Shown here piece by piece: positions 54,659 through 63,009 of a stretch of 64,000 bases of DNA. The stretch is from Draconibacterium sediminis. Its GTDB lineage: Bacteria > Bacteroidota > Bacteroidia > Bacteroidales > Prolixibacteraceae. The position numbers and the translations under genes were made by a program. The stretch covers positions 2,046,001-2,110,000 of the forward strand of contig NZ_JRHC01000001.1 in the NCBI RefSeq assembly GCF_000949475.1, in the 5' to 3' direction. The stretch's first letter is position 1. The number at the start of each line of letters is the position of its first letter. The notes under the pieces were generated by a model. That model made no database searches and had not been told where the DNA came from. It saw only the letters and a list, made by a program, of their open reading frames with translations.

Positions 54659-55194
54659 AACAATTTATAATTGTTAACGGCTTTGGGGTTGCCCAGCGAG
54701 TCGTTTCGATCCAGAAGAATATCAAAAAGTTTTGCAGTGGCCAGTGCATCGCCGGCAGCGCGGTGCCTGCCATTAATTTCAATACCTAAATCGGCACAAA
54801 GCTTCCCCAGTGAATAGGACGGATGTCCGGGGAGCAGTTTTCGTGATAGTTTTACCGTACACATTGTCTTACGGTGATAATTGTATCCCAGACGTGTATA
54901 TTCTTCTTTTATAAACTTATAATCGAAACTGGCATTGTGGGCAACAAAAGTTCTGCCCATTGTCATCTCAATAATTTTTTTTGCCACCTGGTAAAATTTT
55001 GGAGCAGTTCTTACCATTTCATTATTTATTCCGGTTAACTCCGTAATAAAAAACGGGATGTCCATTTCCGGGTTAATAAGGGTCGAAAAAGAGTCGGTAA
55101 CCTCTTGTCCGTTGTGTTGATAAATAGCAATTTCGGTAATTTTGCCGTTTTTATAACTTTGGCCGGTCGTTTCGATATCGATTATTGAGAACAA
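54655..55194 (-). CDS. DEDD-type 3'-5' exonuclease (DnaQ-like)
   Basis: A 179-residue exonuclease domain protein with ExoI (FSIIDIETTG, residues 2-11), ExoII (FVAHNASFDYKF) and ExoIII (HRAAGDALATAKLF, His-x4-Asp, so DEDDh type). The ExoI strand begins at residue 2. The start codon must be the TTG at 55194 or a rarer one just upstream, because no in-frame ATG occurs before the upstream stop. It resembles the polymerase-III epsilon or PolC proofreading domain standing alone, so it probably trims 3' ends in repair. It converges with the DUF5606 gene. Confidence 0.88.
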   Translation of the reverse strand: MFSIIDIETTGQSYKNGKITEIAIYQHNGQEVTDSFSTLINPEMDIPFFITELTGINNEMVRTAPKFYQVAKKIIEMTMGRTFVAHNASFDYKFIKEEYTRLGYNYHRKTMCTVKLSRKLLPGHPSYSLGKLCADLGIEINGRHRAAGDALATAKLFDILLDRNDSLGNPKAVNNYKLF

Positions 55195-55206
55195 AATGTT
55201 TAATAT

Positions 55207-55239
55207 TTTGAATTAATTGAACTTAAATATTTAAATTTG
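55207..55239 (+). promoter_or_regulatory. Bacteroidota-type promoter of the OmpA-family gene
   Basis: TTTG (55207-55210), 21 bases, then TAAATTTG (55232-55239): an exact consensus pair about 118 bases upstream of the ATG. This leaves an unusually long ~110-base leader. Confidence 0.75.
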
Positions 55240-55356
55240 TGAAAAAAATATTCTTAAGCATGAAATTAAGACTGCTAACTTTTTTTGATACCTGCGAATT
55301 AATTTCTAAATTGCCCGTAGAATTCAACAAACAACAAAAAAAATAATTTCAAAACT

Positions 55357-56658
55357 ATGAAAAAAATTACTCTTTTCTTATTTGCATTGGTTTTGTCCCT
55401 TGGTTACACCATCGCACAAAATGCAGACAACAAATGGGCCATTGGAGTTGGCCCCGGGTTTGAATACAACATTGAAACCGAAGCTACCGGGATTTTAGCT
55501 GATTTTTATGTTAGTCGTTACCTGTCTCCAAGGTTCGATTTAATGCTTGACAACAGATGGTCGTTCAATGATGCCGGAACTGATGTAGTTGCATCATTGT
55601 TGAACCTGCGTTTGAAACTTTACAATGACGATATGGCAATTCAGCCATACCTTTTTGGTGGTCCTGGTTATATGTGGGATAACGATGAAAGTGATTTTAC
55701 TTTCGACTATGGTGCAGGATTGAAATTCCCTGTTGGTGAAAAAACTTCACTTTTCGTATCAGGTTCTTATGTGAATAGTATTAAAGGATACCATTCAGAT
55801 GATCCAAACAATGCTTACGGATGGACTGACGAACATTTTCAGGTTACCAGTGTACTTGAATTCGCAATGGGTAAAGCTAAAGATGAAGACGGTGACGGAG
55901 TAAGTGATCGTAAAGACGAATGTCCTGGCACACCTCCGGGAGTACAAGTTGATGAAAAAGGTTGTCCTATCGATACTGATGGTGACGGCGTTCCAGATTA
56001 CAAAGATGACTGTCCTACTGAAGCTGGCCCGGCATCTTTAAACGGCTGTCCTGACAAAGACGGTGACGGAGTTGCTGATAAAGACGACGACTGTCCTGAT
56101 ACTCCTGGATTGGCTAAATTCAATGGCTGTCCTGATACTGACGAAGACGGTGTTCCAGATCCAAAAGACAAGTGTCCTGATACACCAAAAGGATGTCCTG
56201 TTGACGCTGACGGTTGTCCGCTTGATTCAGACGGCGACGGTGTAATTGACTGTGAAGATGATTGTCCTTCTGAAGTAGGTCCTGCAAGCAACAATGGTTG
56301 CCCAGACTGGAGTGAAATTTCAATTCCAACTATCTACTTCGATTTCGACAAGTCGACTCTGAGACCAGAAGCAAAAGCTGAATTGGATAAATTAGCTGAT
56401 CAGTTGAATGCTGCTAAAGAATACGATATCGTAATTGGTGGTCACACTGATAATATTGGTACTGAATCATACAACATGGGACTGTCAGAAAGACGTGCTC
56501 AGGCTGTTGTTAAGTACTTATTGCAAAAAGGTGTGAACAACGCTTATGTAGGTTCTAATAACTATGGTGAAACTAAACCGGCTGTTCCTAATACAACATT
56601 AGATAACAAACGTAAAAACCGTAGAGCAGAATTTGAAGTAGCAAAAATTCGCAAATAA
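55357..56658 (+). CDS. OmpA-family outer-membrane protein with TSP3 repeats
   Basis: A 433-residue protein with a Sec signal (about residues 1-20, ending TIAQ). It has an eight-strand-type barrel (about 25-175), then about five thrombospondin type 3 calcium-binding repeats at ~180-315 (DGDGVSDRKDECPGTP, DGDGVPDYKDDCP, and so on), and an OmpA-like peptidoglycan-binding domain (YFDFDKSTLRPEAKAELDKL, GGHTDNIGTESYNMGLSERRAQAVVKYL). It ties the outer membrane to peptidoglycan. A strong promoter and own terminator suggest abundant, monocistronic expression. The repeat stretch generates long open frames on the opposite strand that are not genes. Confidence 0.95.
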   Translation: MKKITLFLFALVLSLGYTIAQNADNKWAIGVGPGFEYNIETEATGILADFYVSRYLSPRFDLMLDNRWSFNDAGTDVVASLLNLRLKLYNDDMAIQPYLFGGPGYMWDNDESDFTFDYGAGLKFPVGEKTSLFVSGSYVNSIKGYHSDDPNNAYGWTDEHFQVTSVLEFAMGKAKDEDGDGVSDRKDECPGTPPGVQVDEKGCPIDTDGDGVPDYKDDCPTEAGPASLNGCPDKDGDGVADKDDDCPDTPGLAKFNGCPDTDEDGVPDPKDKCPDTPKGCPVDADGCPLDSDGDGVIDCEDDCPSEVGPASNNGCPDWSEISIPTIYFDFDKSTLRPEAKAELDKLADQLNAAKEYDIVIGGHTDNIGTESYNMGLSERRAQAVVKYLLQKGVNNAYVGSNNYGETKPAVPNTTLDNKRKNRRAEFEVAKIRK

Positions 56659-56678
56659 GCTTTAATTAAATATTTTCG

Positions 56679-56709
56679 AAAAGCTCTGTCATTTGGCAGG
56701 GCTTTTCTC
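56679..56709 (+). terminator. Terminator of the OmpA-family gene
   Basis: AAAAGCTCTGTC (56679-56690) pairs with GGCAGGGCTTTT (56695-56706), a 12-bp stem with two wobbles and an ATTT loop; the TTTT of the stem and CTCGTTT follow. Confidence 0.75.
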
Positions 56710-56736
56710 GTTTATGGCCGTAATGTGTTATATTTG
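56704..56736 (+). promoter_or_regulatory. Promoter of argS
   Basis: TTTC (56704-56707, one mismatch to TTTG), 21 bases, then TATATTTG (56729-56736), 26 bases before the argS ATG. The -33 part overlaps the T-run of the preceding terminator. Confidence 0.6.
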
Positions 56737-56761
56737 CGGTCTCTAAAAAATAAGCTTAGTT

Positions 56762-58552
56762 ATGAGTATCGAAAGTTTGATTCAGAAAGGAACCGTAGAA
56801 GCGATGAAGTCTTTGTACGGTGCAGATTTACCGGAAAATCAGGTACAGGTTCAGAATACCCGAAAAGAGTTTGAGGGTGATATTACCGTTGTGGTATTTC
56901 CTTTTTTACGATACTCAAAAAAAGGGCCGGAGCAAACTGCCGAAGATCTTGGAAAATATTTGGTTGAAAATATTGAAACTGTTGAAAACTACAATGTTAT
57001 TAAAGGCTTTTTGAATTTGGAGATCAGCCAGAGCTATTGGCTCGACGTTCTTAAAAACAGCTTTACCAGTTCTGAATATGGATTAAAACCCGTAACCGAC
57101 GACAGTGAGTTGGTAATGGTTGAATACTCGTCGCCAAACACCAATAAACCACTTCACCTTGGTCACATCAGAAACAACCTGTTGGGATTTTCAATTTCTG
57201 AGATTTTGAAGGCCAACGGTAAAAAAGTGGTAATGACCAACATTGTAAACGACCGTGGTATCCACATCTGTAAATCGATGTATGCCTGGAAACAGTGGGG
57301 CAACGGAGAAACACCGGAAAGCACAGGAATGAAAGGCGACCACCTGGTTGGAAAGTACTACGTTGAATTTGACAAACATTATAAAGCCGAAATAGCTGAA
57401 CTGGTTGAAAAAGGTGTTTCAAAAGAAGAAGCCGAAAACCAGGCGCCATCAATTATTGCCGCCCGCGAATTGTTGAGAAAGTGGGAAGCAAAAGATGAGG
57501 AAACAGTTGAGCTTTGGAAAATGATGAACAACTGGGTGTACGCAGGTTTTGATGTAACTTATAAAACGCTGGGAGTTGGTTTCGATAAAATTTATTACGA
57601 ATCGGACACTTACCTTATAGGTAAAGAAGAAGTGCTGAGAGGCCTTGAAGAAGGAACCTTTGAAAGACGCGAAGATAATTCGGTTTGGGCCGATCTTACC
57701 GGTGACGGACTGGATCAGAAAATACTTCTTCGTAGCGATGGCACTTCGGTTTATATGACTCAGGACATTGGTACGGCGAAAATGCGTTTTAACGATTATT
57801 CGATCGATAAAATGGTTTACGTAGTGGGTAATGAGCAAAATTACCATTTCCAGGTGTTGGCTATTTTGCTGGATAAACTTGGATTTAGCTGGGGAAAAGA
57901 TTTATACCACTTCTCGTACGGTATGGTTGAATTGCCATCGGGAAAAATGAAATCGCGCGAAGGAACTGTTGTTGATGCCGATGATTTGGTGGATAACATG
58001 GTTGAAGTGGCCCGCGAAATGTCAGCTGAGTTAGGAAAGCTTGATTCGTTAACAGGTGACGATGCCGAGAATACCTTTAAAATGATTGCACTTGGTGCGC
58101 TGAAGTACTTTATACTGAAAGTAGACCCGCGAAAGAATATGATGTTTAACCCCGAAGAATCGATTGATTTTAACGGAAATACCGGGCCATTTATTCAGTA
58201 TACTTATGCTCGTATTAAATCGGTGCTACGTAAGGCTGCCGACCAAAATATTACTATCGATGAAAACGTGGCGGTTGAGTCGCTGTCATCAAAAGAAAAG
58301 GATTTGGTGAAACGTATTTCGTTATTTCCTGCAGCAGTTGAGGAAGCTGGCGACAATTATAGTCCGGCGATTATTGCCAACTACTGTTACGAGTTGGTTA
58401 AAGAATTTAATCAGTTTTATCACGATCATACAATACTTGGAGAAGCCAACGAAAGCGTGAAAAACTTCCGTCTGGTGCTGGCATCAGCAGTGGGGAAGTT
58501 GGTGCAAACCGGTATGGGTTTACTTGGTGTTGAAATGCCCGAAAGAATGTAG
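56762..58552 (+). CDS. argS: Arginyl-tRNA synthetase
   Basis: A 596-residue class I synthetase, the normal ArgRS length. It has the N-terminal additional domain (about residues 1-110), the HIGH motif as HLGH (132-135, in SSPNTNKPLHLGHIRNN), IVNDRGIHICKSMYAW, DIGTAKMRF, QNYHFQVLAILLDKLGF, a KMSK-equivalent GKMKSREGTVVDADDL, and the C-terminal DALR anticodon-binding domain (IANYCYELVKEFNQFYHDH). It charges tRNA-Arg in the cytoplasm. It is monocistronic between strong terminators. Confidence 0.97.
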   Translation: MSIESLIQKGTVEAMKSLYGADLPENQVQVQNTRKEFEGDITVVVFPFLRYSKKGPEQTAEDLGKYLVENIETVENYNVIKGFLNLEISQSYWLDVLKNSFTSSEYGLKPVTDDSELVMVEYSSPNTNKPLHLGHIRNNLLGFSISEILKANGKKVVMTNIVNDRGIHICKSMYAWKQWGNGETPESTGMKGDHLVGKYYVEFDKHYKAEIAELVEKGVSKEEAENQAPSIIAARELLRKWEAKDEETVELWKMMNNWVYAGFDVTYKTLGVGFDKIYYESDTYLIGKEEVLRGLEEGTFERREDNSVWADLTGDGLDQKILLRSDGTSVYMTQDIGTAKMRFNDYSIDKMVYVVGNEQNYHFQVLAILLDKLGFSWGKDLYHFSYGMVELPSGKMKSREGTVVDADDLVDNMVEVAREMSAELGKLDSLTGDDAENTFKMIALGALKYFILKVDPRKNMMFNPEESIDFNGNTGPFIQYTYARIKSVLRKAADQNITIDENVAVESLSSKEKDLVKRISLFPAAVEEAGDNYSPAIIANYCYELVKEFNQFYHDHTILGEANESVKNFRLVLASAVGKLVQTGMGLLGVEMPERM

Positions 58553-58611
58553 ATCCATTGACCTTGGTCATAAATAGGCAACACTGATAGTTTTACTATT
58601 TTTATAGATTG

Positions 58612-58654
58612 ACAACCCGTTTCAAGACTCGATTTGAAACGGGTTGTTTTTTTA
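58612..58654 (+). terminator. Terminator of argS
   Basis: ACAACCCGTTTCAA (58612-58625) and TTGAAACGGGTTGT (58634-58647) make a perfect 14-bp stem with an 8-base loop, then TTTTTTAT. Confidence 0.92.
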
Positions 58655-58899
58655 TAGCTTAATCGTAATGAGATTTTAGGTCGAAAAATTTTTTTAAAAA
58701 GAAAGGAGGCCATCTTCAAAGCCTCCTTAATGTCTTTTGCAACTTTATGTTGCACTTCTGATTTAATGGTTGAAAGAGGTTTGCACTTCCTTCCTTGTCC
58801 ACTTATATATTCTGAAAAAAGGGGAAAGGTAACCTTTAAATCTATGAATTAGTTGCTATTTAAAACCGTTCTATTTGGAAGGTTTTGGTGTCTAACGGC
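58655..58899. other. Intergenic stretch between argS and the MOSC gene
   Basis: Part of a 347-base gene-free region between convergent genes. It holds the minus-strand hairpin at 58703-58728 and otherwise nothing recognised. A 109-codon minus-strand frame crossing this area runs through both terminator hairpins and into argS and is not accepted as a gene. Confidence 0.6.
58695..58728 (-). terminator. Terminator on the minus strand, probably for the MOSC gene
   Basis: AAGGAGGC (58728-58721 read on the minus strand) pairs with GCCTCCTT (58710-58703), followed by TCTTTTTAAAAAAATTTTT. It lies about 170 bases after the MOSC stop. Confidence 0.7.
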
Positions 58900-59538
58900 T
58901 TACAAATAATCGCCCCAGCGTTTTATTAAATCACTTTTGCAACTTTCGGCAATTAAGGGATCGTTTATTGCTTCTTTTACTTTTTCATCGAATTCATCGG
59001 CGTAAAGCAGGGTGTAAACTTCGTGGATTGACAACGATTGTTTTTTATCGATCAGCATCATGCTGTCGCCGGGATTTACGTGGCCTTTTTCCAAAATTCT
59101 GACATAAACACCCGAAAAACCGGAGTCGACAAACTGGCGCACAATATTGTTATCGTTAAATCGGAACTGCAACTTAAAACAGGGCTGGCGAGGTTGAGTA
59201 ACCTGTACTACAGCTTCTCCAATTTTATAGGTGTCGCCAATATTTATTTCTTTTTCGTGCAGGCCTTCCACGCTCAGGTTTTCGCCAAACATTCCCCAGG
59301 GCATTTCCAAATCAGGATAAAGATTCTGCCAGTATTGGTAATGATCTGCCGAATAAAGGTAACAGGCTTTATCAATGCCACCATGGTATCTGCGGTCCAT
59401 CACATTGTCGTGTTTTACATCCTCTTTACCCAGAAAGATTCCTTTGTCGACACCAAATTTGAATAAACCGGTGGGGACTTCTTTTCCCTTCCAGTTAATT
59501 ATCCGGGCTTCAGCAATGTTTGTTGAGATGATTTTCAT
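58900..59538 (-). CDS. MOSC-domain protein (YiiM-like)
   Basis: The ATG at 59538 (MKIISTNIAEARIINWKGKE) gives 212 residues; a further upstream in-frame Met adds an atypical lead. The MOSC landmarks are HDNVMDRRYHGGIDKACYLY, WGMFGENLSVEG, INIGDTYKIGEAVVQVTQPRQPCFKL with the conserved sulfur-carrying Cys, and GVYVRILEKGHVNPGD. MOSC proteins handle activated sulfur or molybdenum-cofactor-linked reductions; YiiM-type members detoxify N-hydroxylated compounds. It stands alone on the minus strand. Confidence 0.88.
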   Translation of the reverse strand: MKIISTNIAEARIINWKGKEVPTGLFKFGVDKGIFLGKEDVKHDNVMDRRYHGGIDKACYLYSADHYQYWQNLYPDLEMPWGMFGENLSVEGLHEKEINIGDTYKIGEAVVQVTQPRQPCFKLQFRFNDNNIVRQFVDSGFSGVYVRILEKGHVNPGDSMMLIDKKQSLSIHEVYTLLYADEFDEKVKEAINDPLIAESCKSDLIKRWGDYL

Positions 59539-59641
59539 TGTGTTGTTATTTCGAACGAGGTGATAAAGGGCAGCCAAGCTTCAGGATAAGAAAGTAGTCG
59601 GCAACTGCTAACTGAGACTGTATACTGCGACTGTAAACTGA

Positions 59642-60376
59642 TTACGCTATCTTCCGTTCCTTTTTAATGTTCTCGTAGGCCTGATTTACTTTCTGGAATT
59701 TCTCTTTTGCAGCATTCTGAACTTCATCGCCCAGTGTGCTTACTTTATCAGGATGGTATTTCATTGCCATACGGCGGTAGGCCTTTTTCACATCGTCGTT
59801 GCTGGCCGAGCGCTCTATTTCAAGTATTTTGTAATCGGCATCGGTGTTGGGCACAAACATAGCCTGAATCGATTCAAAATCGTTATTACCAATGCCCATC
59901 TGGTTGCATATGTGTGTAATCAGCTTTTGCTCTTCCACATCAACCTGCCCATCGGCCTGGGCGATGCCAAACAAAAAATGCACCAGCTGCAGGCGTGCCG
60001 AATAGTTCATGTTTGCTTTTATCTGTTGGCAAACCTCATTAACCGGAATGGTTTGTTGCAGCAGGTCGCGCAGCATTCTTATCGCCTCCTGTGCCGAATC
60101 TTCGCCAAAGTTGTGCACCATAAATTTCTTTACATAGTCTAGTTCCGATTTCAGCACTTTTCCATCGGCTTTCATTACGGCAGCCACCAAAACCAAAAGG
60201 CTCATTACATATCCGCCGGTGGTTGTTCTGCCCGAGTAGCCTGTTCGTGTTCCGCGTTTAACGGCTTCCTGTCCGCCGTCGAACATCGAACCTATTGTAA
60301 AACCTATAATTGCGCCGATAGGACCACCGGCAAAAGCACCTAGTCCGGCTCCTATCCATTTACCAAATTTTGCCAT
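59642..60376 (-). CDS. TerB/J-domain protein, DjlA-like co-chaperone
   Basis: A 244-residue protein. It has a glycine-rich N-terminal membrane-inserting segment (GKWIGAGLGAFAGGPIGAIIGFTIGSMF), a TerB-like helical domain (about residues 55-165, including MKADGKVLKSELDYVKKFM and AQADGQVDVEEQKLI), and a C-terminal J domain (ADYKILEIERSASNDDVKKAYRRMAMKYHPDK) with the HPD motif intact for DnaK stimulation. This is the DjlA plan. Its start overlaps the coaE stop by 17 bases, and ybbR and coaE lie upstream, so the three are one operon read leftward. Confidence 0.9.
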   Translation of the reverse strand: MAKFGKWIGAGLGAFAGGPIGAIIGFTIGSMFDGGQEAVKRGTRTGYSGRTTTGGYVMSLLVLVAAVMKADGKVLKSELDYVKKFMVHNFGEDSAQEAIRMLRDLLQQTIPVNEVCQQIKANMNYSARLQLVHFLFGIAQADGQVDVEEQKLITHICNQMGIGNNDFESIQAMFVPNTDADYKILEIERSASNDDVKKAYRRMAMKYHPDKVSTLGDEVQNAAKEKFQKVNQAYENIKKERKIA

Positions 60377-60959
60377 ATTTTTTTAGTTGTTTATCGATTT
60401 CAATGATCTGAGGAATCAATAATGTTTTGTTATCGTTTTTAATTTCTTTTGAAGCGAGTTTACTTTTTTGCTCATCGTTCCATTGTTTGTCCATCCGTTC
60501 TTTAACAGCTTCGATTGTTGAACCGTCGCGCTTCGTAACGCGGTCGATCCGCATATTTTCGGGTGCAGTTACCAGAATCGTATAATCCATCATTTTATAG
60601 AAACCGCTTTCAAAAAGAATGGCCGCTTCGTGAACGACATACGGACTGCTTTGTTTATCCGCCCAAATCATAAATTCCTGTCGCACCACGGGATGAATCA
60701 ACCCGTTTACTTTCTGCAACTGTGTGCTATCTGTAAAAATGATGCCAGCCAGCTTTTTCCGGTCAATTGTGCCGTTTGGTGAATAAATGTCGGGGCCATA
60801 CCAGTCAATAAGTCCGGTTTTTATTTCAGAGTGCGTATTTACCAGTTTCTTTGCCCAAATATCAGCTTCAAAAACAGGAGTTCCCAGAAGCTTGAAAACC
60901 TGACAAATTACCGATTTTCCACTTCCAATTCCACCTGTAATACCAATCTTTAAAGCCAT
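60360..60959 (-). CDS. coaE: Dephospho-CoA kinase
   Basis: A 199-residue P-loop kinase with GITGGIGSGKSVICQVF (Walker A, residues 6-17), then VFEADIWAKKLV with the Asp that binds CoA, and HPVVRQEF and a lid with TKRDGSTIEAVKERMDKQW. It makes the last step of coenzyme A synthesis in the cytoplasm. It starts 2 bases after the ybbR-like stop and overlaps the DjlA-like gene by 17 bases, a tight operon. Length is normal for the family. Confidence 0.96.
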   Translation of the reverse strand: MALKIGITGGIGSGKSVICQVFKLLGTPVFEADIWAKKLVNTHSEIKTGLIDWYGPDIYSPNGTIDRKKLAGIIFTDSTQLQKVNGLIHPVVRQEFMIWADKQSSPYVVHEAAILFESGFYKMMDYTILVTAPENMRIDRVTKRDGSTIEAVKERMDKQWNDEQKSKLASKEIKNDNKTLLIPQIIEIDKQLKKYGKIW

Positions 60960-60961
60960 TT

Positions 60962-61951
60962 TTAATACGTTTCAATAAGGTATTCTACCGATTCGGGGTT
61001 AAAGCGAGAGATCTCAACAAACGATGGTTTATCGGTTATTTTCACCCTCAGGCGGCTTTCGCTGTTACTAATCGATGCATAATCGACCACTGCCCGAAAA
61101 TCGGTCTCCGAAATATTGTCGAATTCGCTCAAACCGACAAGGCAGTTAAGCGTAAGTTCCGAGGGGAAAAGTTTAATTCTCACATCGGCCGGTTTATTGA
61201 TAACCTGTATGGGAAGGCGAACCTGTTTCTCGGTATATTTTTCCACCTCAATTTGTAACAACACTTCTGCCGGAACAACTGTGATGGTTTCAGGATGAAT
61301 GAGTTTAGCGTTTCGGGTAATCGTTTTATCCACTTCTTCAAACGATTTTTTTGTTGTTGAAAGAAAACGAACCGTATCGACTACCGACGCCGGACCGGTA
61401 ATATTAACTTCAGTGGGTTTTACCTGTACCTGATTTTTTAAATTAAACTGAGGTTTAAAGTCGATTGTAACATCGGCTTTAACGGGAACCGATTTTGTTT
61501 TTAAACTGTCGAGTACAATCCGGATGATGTCAGGATTAACCTGTTGAAGGCTTATTTCGCTGCTTATCTGGCTCGAAATGCGTCGGTTTAAAGTATTTGT
61601 CGGTACCAGGTAAGTACCATTCGCCGATTCCAGGTTTTGGGTAATATTCGTCAGGTTTAAAATAATTGGCGAATACGAAAAATTGAGTTTATGACGCAAA
61701 AGAGTAAAGCCGTGCGCATCAACTTTTAAATCGAGTTTTTCAGGTGGTTTGTTGGCTAAAAACTGGTGGTTGGGTGGACTTACATACCGAACTGGGTAAG
61801 CAATAGTTGTAGAGTAATCTTTCTCCAAAGCATTCAAAAACCACAAAACTGTAGCAATAAGCAAACAAATTAGATAAACAATCACTCGTTTATCGTTTTT
61901 AAGTTGCTCAATTTTTAAATAGCCCGTTATTTTCTCAATGTTCTTGTTCAT
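60962..61951 (-). CDS. YbbR/CdaR-like membrane-anchored protein
   Basis: A 329-residue protein with a short cytoplasmic N-terminus, one membrane segment (about residues 22-42, VIVYLICLLIATVLWFLNALE), and repeated extracytoplasmic YbbR-type beta domains (SVPVKADVTIDFKPQFNLKNQVQVKPTEVNITGPASVVDTVRFLSTTKKSF is the clearest repeat). YbbR-domain proteins regulate diadenylate cyclase in Firmicutes; the Bacteroidota role is not established. It is the first gene of the leftward ybbR-coaE-djlA-like operon. A TAATTTTG box 14-21 bases before the ATG may be the -7 element but would leave almost no leader. Confidence 0.85.
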   Translation of the reverse strand: MNKNIEKITGYLKIEQLKNDKRVIVYLICLLIATVLWFLNALEKDYSTTIAYPVRYVSPPNHQFLANKPPEKLDLKVDAHGFTLLRHKLNFSYSPIILNLTNITQNLESANGTYLVPTNTLNRRISSQISSEISLQQVNPDIIRIVLDSLKTKSVPVKADVTIDFKPQFNLKNQVQVKPTEVNITGPASVVDTVRFLSTTKKSFEEVDKTITRNAKLIHPETITVVPAEVLLQIEVEKYTEKQVRLPIQVINKPADVRIKLFPSELTLNCLVGLSEFDNISETDFRAVVDYASISNSESRLRVKITDKPSFVEISRFNPESVEYLIETY

Positions 61952-62000
61952 TCCAGTAAAACAGCAAAATTAACGAAAAGTAGCAATTAATACCGATATG

Positions 62001-62043
62001 AAAAACGAAGCTTGCTAATTTCATGGTGCAAGCTTCGTTTTTT
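62001..62043 (-). terminator. Terminator after the DUF4249 gene
   Basis: AAAAACGAAGCTTGC (62001-62015) and GCAAGCTTCGTTTTT (62028-62042) form a perfect 15-bp stem with a 12-base loop and T-runs on both strands. It lies 44 bases beyond the DUF4249 stop (minus strand) and just ahead of the ybbR-like gene. Confidence 0.88.
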
Positions 62044-62086
62044 CCTGTGAAATGTTTATTTCAAACTTTAATTGTATGAATCGATG

Positions 62087-63004
62087 TTAAATTTCGGGAA
62101 CGCTCGATACCAAAGGTGTAAAATTTGAGTCGTCGATTATCACCGTATTGCCTACCGATATATCGCGTGCCGAAAACAGTCCCAGAATTCGTTTTCCATC
62201 GCTCGATGTCAGGTTGCTGGGCACATTTGCAGGCGGTACACTAAACGGACCTCCGGCCCAGGCCTGGTCGCTCAGTCCCCAGTAAAATTCGTAAGCAGCC
62301 TCCGAAATGGAGAGTTGCTCCACAACTACTGTATCTCCCAAATGGAGTATTTTGTCTTCTTCTTCGTCTTCCCAGTCGAGGAGGACCAGCATGTCGTAAA
62401 TGTAATTTCCATCTACCAGTTCATCGCTGGCAAAAGCCAGGTCTTCACCGTCATTAAGTAATTCGCCGTTTAGGTAAATATCCCATTTGTAATAATGTCC
62501 CAAACCGGGTGTTTCCTGCGAGTTGATATAAATTCCCAGGTATTCGTAATTGCCACGGTCGCTTAAATTTACTTTTACCGTATCAAGCGTTTCAACTTCC
62601 TGTAAATATTCTTCGCCGGTAATTACGGTTCCGTCCGGAGTGGTTATTGTTAAGGTATAAGTCCTGCCTGTAACGCCCGGATAATTAGTGCCGGCGGGCA
62701 GCATATAAATTCCTGTGGTTCCTTGCTCTTCGAGTGTTACGGTATTTGGCGAATCGGCATTGTCGCTTATTTGAACAACGGCATTACTGATTACCGGATT
62801 TTGTGCTGTTTGATTTACCGCAAGCGTACGTTCAAGTTTTACGTAAACATTGTTTTCTGCTTTGGTGCTAATATACGCTTCAACGGCTATCAGGTCAATA
62901 TCTTCGTCGTTCAGTTCCACCTCAACCACATCTTCGCATGCGGTGAATGCAACGATGGCAAACAGAAGAATGATAATTCCTTTTATTATTTGTGCTGTTT
63001 TCAT
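62087..63004 (-). CDS. DUF4249 family lipoprotein
   Basis: A 305-residue lipoprotein (lipobox TAC, Cys23; mature start CEDVVEVEL with acidic residues typical of surface export). The DUF4249 pattern is visible: LIAVEAYISTKAENNVYVKLERT near the N-terminus, NAVVQISDNADSPNTVTL, and GRTYTLTITTPDGTVITGEEYL, ending in beta-rich VGNTVIIDDSNFTPL. This family is nearly always encoded beside a TonB-dependent receptor, as here (5-base gap), and probably forms its surface accessory. The substrate is unknown. Confidence 0.9.
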   Translation of the reverse strand: MKTAQIIKGIIILLFAIVAFTACEDVVEVELNDEDIDLIAVEAYISTKAENNVYVKLERTLAVNQTAQNPVISNAVVQISDNADSPNTVTLEEQGTTGIYMLPAGTNYPGVTGRTYTLTITTPDGTVITGEEYLQEVETLDTVKVNLSDRGNYEYLGIYINSQETPGLGHYYKWDIYLNGELLNDGEDLAFASDELVDGNYIYDMLVLLDWEDEEEDKILHLGDTVVVEQLSISEAAYEFYWGLSDQAWAGGPFSVPPANVPSNLTSSDGKRILGLFSARDISVGNTVIIDDSNFTPLVSSVPEI

Positions 63005-63009
63005 GACTT

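Noticed and set aside
55998-56294. 98-codon minus-strand frame opposite the OmpA gene, rich in Ser, Gly, Pro and Gln
   Set aside because: It is the complement of the repetitive TSP3-encoding DNA; low-complexity composition and no start context of its own.
58426-58755. 109-codon minus-strand frame across the end of argS
   Set aside because: It passes through two terminator hairpins and into the argS coding region; the composition is Lys/Ser-rich noise.
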